In this document: one piece after another, positions 58,666 to 64,000 of the stretch
Layout of the letters: each line of letters starts with the position of its first letter
Position numbering within the stretch: the stretch's first letter is position 1
Source of the DNA: Hymenoscyphus infarciens
Lineage: Eukaryota > Ascomycota > Leotiomycetes > Helotiales > Helotiaceae
Direction of reading: 5' to 3'
Length of the DNA stretch: 64,000 bases
Assembly (NCBI GenBank): GCA_001414345.1
Contig: LLCB01000075.1
Coordinates: 1-64,000 of the forward strand
Notes under the pieces: model-generated
Seen by the model: only the letters and a program-made list of their open reading frames with translations
Told to the model about the DNA's origin: nothing
Databases searched by the model: none
Made by a program: the position numbers and the translations under genes

Positions 58666-61322
58666 GTCTTTATAGAATAAGTAATACTTTAAGAGTTAGG
58701 CTTATATTAGAGCCTTTATCTTATTATTATCTTAGAGAGAGGCTAATCTCTCGTTGATAACCCGATCTAGCTTATAAAGGCTTATTATATAAAATTCCAA
58801 ATTAGGCTATTTTATATTATAATATATTACGTTTACGCTTATCTTATAAATAAAAGAGTATAGAGTCTAGCCTTTCGAGGCTATACTAGTAGTTTATAAG
58901 AGCTTTAGACTAAAGTTAAATATTAAAATTTTAAGAGATGTTATTATTAATAGAAGTAATAACTCGGCTATATATATAAGTCTACCTTTTTTATATCTTT
59001 CTTATTACTAGATAGTGTATTCCCTTTAGTTCGTATCTAACTAGTAATTTAAAAAGGGTTTCTAGTTCTAGCTAGAAAGAGAAAGTAAAATTTCCTTACT
59101 ATAGTAAGGAGTTAGAGGGTAATCGGCTAGCTAAATAATCTAGCTCTTTAAGAGGTCGAAGAGGACTTTAAAGTAGTTTAACTATTTATTACTAATAATT
59201 AAGTCTTACTATCTAAGGTCTAGGATAATAAAAGAGTAGTTAAGAATACAACGTTTATTAATATTTAGATATAGTTATATAAACTAATTTACTTAGCTTT
59301 TAGTACTATTATTATATCTATAAACAAACACTATATATAATAATCTCTAAATCTTTAAACCTATTAACTTAAATAAGTATAAGGCTAGAGGCTGATTTAG
59401 AAACAAGTACCCGTTTACTTCTATATCTACTAAAGCTTATATTTTAATACTATATCCCTATATACTAAGAGTAGTATTCGTAAGGAATTGTTTTCCTCTT
59501 ATAAGCTTAGAAAGGTTAAGTCTAGATAGATTATATTTATATAAGCCTAAGAAGGTATTTTTACCTAGGTCTCTTCGTTTTCCTTCTAACTTAGGTTAGA
59601 GTTAGAGTACTCTTTAGATAGTTATTCTTTCTTAAGTTAATCGTCCTCCTCTATCTCGTTAATACTAAGTAGATTAGGATAGTTAGGCTTAATATACCTA
59701 GGTTTCCTATAATTATAGCACTTTATACTAGTAAGGAGTTAGTCTATAGACGAAGTCTTTAATCTTTCGCTAGTAGAAGAGGGTCTAAGAAATTAAGAAG
59801 TTTTTTAAGAAGTAATATAAAGTCTATATAAGAGTAGTAAGGGTTTTATCGAGGAACTAGATAAGGTTCGGTTAGCGTTAGGCTTTTAGTAAGACAAGCT
59901 TATTATAATAGGTTTTTTAGTACTTATTATACTAGTTATATATAACTTAGTATTATAACGCTGTTCCTTATTTATAAATAATAGGTCTCTTACTATCTTA
60001 TTAAAGTCGGTATTCTAGTATCTCTTACTATTAACTAATTAGGTTTAGAGCTAAGGTGTAAGTTTATCTTATATATAGTAGAACTTATCTTACTTAAATA
60101 CTTCTCTAAGTATTATAATACTTAAAAAGCGACTTTTAAATTCTATAAAACTTTCTCCTATATAACCCTTCTATTCTATCTAAAGAGACTAAAAAGCGTT
60201 CTAAGTATCCTCCTTCTTATAACCTATTAAATAGTAGGTATTAAGAAGCTTAATTATCTCTTTATAGTCTTTAAATACTATTTTACTTATATTAAACTTA
60301 TATTAGGGCTCTAAGTAGTTCTAGGCGAGTTTCGTTATCGTCCTCTAAATAAGAGCTTTACGAGTTAAAGACGTCTAATAATAGTCGGCGTTTATATAGA
60401 GTCGATTATATATTAATATTCTCTATTACTTATATATAGGTAAAACGCTATTATCTAAAAGTTTAATTTTTTCTATAATCTTACTTTTAATAAGTTAAAG
60501 GGCTTTTAGGGTGCTTTTAGGTTATAGGTATAGAGTAGGTCGTAGTAAGAGATAAATATTAAGAGTAGGGTCTCGCCTATAATAGCGGTTTAAAGAGGTA
60601 GAAGGAGGTGTTTATATAAGTCGGATTAGACTTAGACTTTAGTCGTTATTTAGTAGTTATTAACTTATTTACTATACTAGGTCTAATAATTAGGCAATCT
60701 AATTATCTTACTCTAAAATTCTCTATTCTTTTTCTTAATTCTTAGCCTCTATAGCTTAGATTATACCTCGTATCTCGTCTATATTAAAGAAGTCCTATTA
60801 ATCTCTCTAGCTTCTAGGCACTAGGCCTTTACCTTTATTATTCTTAGGTTTCTTACTATTCTTAGGTATATAGTACTAAGTTAGGGATCTTTTAATAGAG
60901 GCTTGACTTTATTTCTTAAAGGGGCGCTCTATACTTAGGAGCAGAGCTTAAGAGAGACTAGAGGTCGCTCTAGATTCTGATATATTAAATATTAAATTAA
61001 GAGGGGAGGAGGTAGGATTAGATTTAAAAGCCTTCTAGATAACTATTATAAGTTAGCTTATTTACTAAATCTAGGGTTATTAAGACTCTTAGGAAATACT
61101 TAGCGTATTCTAATCCTTTAACGTATACTAAAACACGATTTTCACTAGCTGTCTATATAGACACTAAACCCTAGTGTTACTAGCTGTCTAGGAGATCTCT
61201 AGAATCCCGGCTATTTAAGAATATATCGTTATAGTCTAATTAGAGGCTAAATCGAAATCGAAACAAAAAAAGCGATAATAAGCTCGAAAGAGATATTATA
61301 AAGGCTGTTATCGGCGAAGAAG

Positions 61323-61334
61323 AGTTATTGTTTT
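61323..61334 (-). other. Primer-binding site matching the element's own LTR (Gypsy)
   Basis: The minus strand reads AAAACAATAACT two bases inside the 5' LTR, a perfect 12 of 12 complement to AGTTATTGTTTT in the LTR (plus 61431-61442; also 53825-53836). The pairing sequence differs from those of the other two elements. Confidence 0.7.
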
Positions 61335-61336
61335 TA

Positions 61337-61851
61337 TATAACGGCACGAAATATATATAACTATAGTAGAGGTATATAGGAGTGTATATAGTAGAATAAC
61401 GTGTGTAGATACTAGGCTCTAATATAGAAGAAAACAATAACTGTCTCTCTACTATACTAAACATAAACGTCTATATATAAGAAGGTTAGAAGCTTCTAAG
61501 TTCTAATAATAATAATAACCGAGCTCTACCTAATATAGCTAATACTAAATAATAAGAGCTAAAAAGCTAAATATATAACCTCTAATCCTTTAAAAAGCTA
61601 AACATATAATATCTAAACCTTAATCCCTTCTATATATAAATATCAGATATTAATACCTTCGGCACTTCGCTTATATAAGTATCAGTTATTCGTAATCTCG
61701 GCCCCAGGGGTATCAGGGGTATCGGTACTGCTCAGGGGTATCAGCAGTTTCACGAATGCCGACAATTCAGAATAGTGCTGTCATATGATAATCCAGCTAT
61801 CATATAATAATCCAGCTATCACATAATAATCCAGGATAGCGTGCCATCACA
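61337..61851 (-). repeat. 5' LTR of the complete Gypsy element
   Basis: 515 bp. Its inner half is RIP-altered, while its outer half (from about 61690) keeps CA/TG steps. Three ~19-bp tandem units (TATCATATAATAATCCAGC type) lie near 61780-61835. Confidence 0.9.
61442..61477 (-). promoter_or_regulatory. LTR core promoter: TATATAG to predicted RNA start
   Basis: The first T of TATATAG (plus 61471-61477) is 35 nt from the A of AGTTATTG, the segment complementary to the primer-binding site. Confidence 0.6.
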
Positions 61852-62236
61852 TTCCTTTTCTTCCGTATTAGAGCCTAGTATCTACTCACGTTATTCAGTC
61901 TCGAACGCACTCCTATATACCTCTTCTCCTATAGTGTATATTTCGTGCTATTACACTACTAGTAAAGAGGTATATAGGAGTGCGTTCGAGACAGGATAAC
62001 GTATATAAATACTAGGCACTAATATAGAAGAAAAGGAAAAACTATCCCTCTCTAACTCTAGGAGTAGGCTACTATATATAAAAGAGTCCGAAACCGACCA
62101 ACGTTATACGTCGGCTAATATAAAAGCCTGAACCTACGTAACCTTCCTAAAATAGACAATATAAGACAACAGCAGCTGAAACCTTATATATAGCAGGTAC
62201 TACCAGCTATCTAGGATAGTATACTATCACAAGCTC

Positions 62237-62830
62237 TCTATTCTCTAGATTAGAAACAAAAGTAGATTTATAATCTTTTAAAATAATAATCTTATCTCTA
62301 TATATAATATCTATCTAGAACCCGGTTTTATTAAAGTTATAAATATCCTTATTTTAGATAATCTAGTAGTATATATACTATATAAAGTTCTTAAAGTACT
62401 TATCTATATTCTTCTTAATATATACGTCTCTTCTCTTTACTAAGAAAGGCTTTATATATATTATTTTTATAAAGTTCTTATTCCTAGCTATCTACCTTTT
62501 ACTCTATCTTCTTAATACTATAGTTTTCTCTCTATTATACTAAAGAAGTCGGTTTATTATAAGAATAAGAGTTTTAAGATTTATAGACTTTCTAGTTATA
62601 TATAATAGAAGAAGGTACTTTTTAAGAGTATAATCTTTAGATCTAGTAAGCTTTATTATATCTACTATATATAGAAGAGACTCGTCGTTCTTTAAGTTAG
62701 TAATAAAGTTAGTTATAAAGAGTACTTTAGTAATTTTAGTACTAGGATTTAGCTAAAGGAATTAAATAGCCTTCTAAATCTAGTCCTTAATATCTTAAGA
62801 AGCTAGTATATTATAAGTAGTAGATAATTA
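62237..62830 (-). pseudogene. Pogo transposase, N-terminal part, RIP-damaged
   Basis: Minus-strand sense with scattered TAG/TAA: RKSINLKTLILIINRLL, then the KPFLVKRRDVYIKK region typical of the CENP-B/pogo DNA-binding domain, then DIYNFNKTGF around the first catalytic Asp, and SNLENRE next to the LTR A insertion. The reading continues at 53480 leftward to LLIFNSYRNYLT, where Asp, Gly and His of the family's LDGHGSH have become Asn, Ser and Tyr, all single RIP-type changes. Confidence 0.7.
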
Positions 62831-62898
62831 ATTTTTTATAAAGAGGAGTAGTTTTAGAGGTAAAATCAACGTATTACTAGTTTCAACGCATTACTGTC

Positions 62899-62931
62899 CC
62901 TCACCTAATACGCGAAGCGGATTAGGTGAGG
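62899..62931. repeat. 33-base hairpin at the pogo right end
   Basis: CCTCACCTAAT and ATTAGGTGAGG form an 11-bp stem; inside it CGC-GAA-GCG adds three more pairs. The TA taken as insertion site (62906-62907) lies in the left arm. Confidence 0.8.
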
Positions 62932-63092
62932 CAGGTCCGAGCGATTACTCTTTTGCGGCCTACCCTACTATCCCACTATTTGGATTACGAATCGACCACG
63001 GAATCCCGTAGTCCCTACCATTTCCACTACATAACATGTATTGAAAACGACCAAAGTTTTCCGAACGCATATCAGCTCATTCAGAGTTGACC
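62932..63092 (+). promoter_or_regulatory. Upstream region of the Zn2Cys6 gene
   Basis: Balanced-GC DNA between the pogo end and the start codon. No defined promoter motif was seen. The transposon sits less than 200 bp from the start codon. Confidence 0.35.
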
Positions 63093-64000
63093 ATGGATGA
63101 AGACCATGTTATCGACAAAGATTTTACCTGCACAATATGTGGCAAAAGTTGTGGTAGGAGTGAGTTTGAAAACTCCGAGTTCTTGAGGAACCCCCATATT
63201 GTTTCTTGATCAGCACTGATCCACATTTCAGAAAAATCACGAACAAGACATATTGCATACTACCAAAAATCAACTTCTCGCTTCCGGTCAAGGAAAAAAT
63301 CTTGCTTGGCTTGCACCAAGGCCAAAACTCGCTGTGATCTAGTTCAACCAAGTTGTTCACGATGTAGAGGGAAGAATTTCATTTGTGTATACCAACAGAC
63401 TCGATCACCGGAACCATCAGCCGATGAACTTCCAGTCCCGTCAAATTCTTAACTGACTGAGAGGGAGCCACTTCCCCCACAGTACAAGACACCAGAACCG
63501 CTTTCGGAACTGAACTCAAACCAATCTACAATATCGGACATTTCTACACTAGTTGCTTTTCGTCCAACCACTTGCCCACTTCAGCCCTTGTACCGGTCGA
63601 ATATTGATTCTGTGGAAATCATATCTTCAGAGAAATTCACTTGGGGCTTTGGAAGCACCAATACCATATCAAGCTACCTGGAAAATAGACAGGACTCTCA
63701 GTTCCCAGAATGTCCTCTTTCAGAAATAACTCTCTTGCCACGCCTAGATAGGGAAATTTCGGGCTTTCAATTTCCTCATCCCGTTTTATGTGAAGATATT
63801 ATACCCAAACCACTAAAATACTTCTGGCCAAGTGCCATACAACAACACAGTTTCTCACTCAACAAGCAATACTTGCTATGCACGCTCAATTCATACCCAT
63901 ACATGATTCTCCCGGAAAGGTCATTTACCCCTTTTATACATCCACATCTTCTTGTCGAAACATCTCGATATGGGGGAAGAACCCACAAGTCTCAAATGCC
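63093..64000 (+). pseudogene. Zn2Cys6 transcription factor with C2H2-like head, in-frame stop, runs off window
   Basis: Exon 1 63093-63159, intron 63160-63231 (GTGAGT...TTTCAG), exon 2 from 63232. The N-terminus has a finger-like FTCTICGKSCGR...RHIAYY, where relatives have RHxxYC; the last Cys codon reads TAC. It is followed by a complete binuclear cluster, C47-x2-C50-x6-C57-x6-C64-x2-C67-x6-C74. A TAA replaces codon 96 (63450-63452); after it the same frame stays open for more than 540 bases to the window end, with family-like LNSYPYMILPERSFTPFIHP. CAA to TAA would be one C-to-T change. A sequencing error or a recent nonsense mutation are the likely readings. Confidence 0.65.

Larger units (their letters stand above)
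53731..61851 (-). mobile_element. Complete Ty3/Gypsy retrotransposon, RIP-damaged
   Basis: 8121 bp with two 515-bp LTRs and the perfect 5-bp duplication TTCCT (53726-53730, 61852-61856) inside LTR B. Orientation is minus: the polypurine tract AAAGGAGAGGGGA sits next to the left LTR, and reverse transcriptase reads leftward. RT is the only clearly legible domain. Gag should lie near 60-61 kb, and RNase H and integrase between about 54.5 and 57.8 kb, by the usual Gypsy order; I could not verify them. It is the youngest insertion of the nest and the least damaged autonomous copy here. Confidence 0.9.
53512..61955 (+). repeat. Solo LTR B, split by the Gypsy element
   Basis: A plus-oriented LTR of the same family, TGTGACAG at 53512 to GCTATTACA at 61955, about 318 bp after removing the Gypsy insertion. 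It is flanked by CTACT (53507-53511 and 61956-61960), a perfect 5-bp duplication inside LTR A. Confidence 0.85.
53486..62231 (-). repeat. Solo LTR A, split by later insertions
   Basis: The first 26 bases (TGTAATAGTACG..., 53486-53511) and the remaining 271 bases (61961-62231, ending TATCACA) make one LTR of about 297 bp. It is flanked by AGCTC on both sides (53481-53485 and 62232-62236), a perfect 5-bp duplication. It is the oldest of the three nested LTR insertions and sits in the pogo transposase. Confidence 0.85.
52418..62905 (-). mobile_element. Pogo/Fot1-type DNA transposon, RIP-damaged, carrying nested insertions
   Basis: Inverted repeats of 46 bp (52418-52463 and 62860-62905) begin GGTGAG(A/G)GACAG and share AAACTAGTAAT; TA flanks both ends (52416-52417, 62906-62907). 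After removing nested insertions (MITE 52660-53173, LTR nest 53486-62231) about 1.2 kb remain. On the minus strand these spell a decayed pogo transposase: SKRQIARNKNFIKIIYIKPF-like DNA-binding part, DIYNFNKTGF at the first catalytic Asp, NRE, then LLIFNSYRNYLT at the second (family: LDGHGSHLT). The segment with the usual PPHSSHLLQPLD motif is missing next to the MITE. Confidence 0.8.

Overview
The window is from a filamentous ascomycete (Pezizomycotina; a leotiomycete is my guess from protein content, not proven). The evidence is short introns of about 50-75 nt with GTANGT donors and CTAAC-type branch sites, fungal-only families (DUF7053, DUF7708, DUF7025-AAA, C2H2-like plus Zn2Cys6 regulators), and a genome split into GC-balanced gene islands and extremely AT-rich blocks. 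The AT-rich blocks are almost free of CA/TG and full of TA, the mark of repeat-induced point mutation (RIP).

Layout. 1-8480: RIP-degraded Ty3/Gypsy copy cut by the window edge, an LTR fragment and a repeat called R3 here. 8679-13600: an orphan coiled-coil gene and a broken F-box-like gene. 13600-16420: AT-rich mosaic with a MULE-like MITE. 17597-21305: DUF7053 gene and an ARMT1/DUF89 phosphatase gene. 21617-28540: ankyrin pseudogene split by a 5.7-kb Tad-type LINE with a perfect 13-bp target duplication, then R3 and a P450 stump. 28540-32700: AT-rich block with two opposed solo LTRs. 33586-34533: poly-Ser protein gene. 35250-40316: two broken STAND/AAA-type genes. 40673-44079: divergently transcribed POS5-like NADH kinase and lysophospholipid acyltransferase. 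45461-49202: non-autonomous LTR element. 49590-51273: metallo-beta-lactamase-fold gene broken by a MITE and by RIP spillover. 52418-62905: pogo/Fot1 DNA transposon carrying a MITE and a three-deep nest of LTR insertions. 63093-end: Zn2Cys6 regulator with an in-frame stop.

The intact genes are housekeeping or conserved (phosphatase, NADPH supply, phospholipid acylation). The broken ones are of the kinds usual in accessory regions (NLR-like, ankyrin, P450, MBL, transcription factor). The most notable signal is in the LTR elements. Each of three elements with a visible 5' LTR carries, just inside that LTR, a 12-13 nt primer-binding site complementary to a segment of its own LTR. That segment begins exactly 35 nt downstream of a TATATAG box. 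The pairing co-varies between the three elements, which points to Tf1-like self-primed reverse transcription. Three nested insertions are each bracketed by perfect 5-bp target duplications, so their order of arrival can be read directly.

All exon joins are hand-derived from splice signals and reading frame. No database search was possible.
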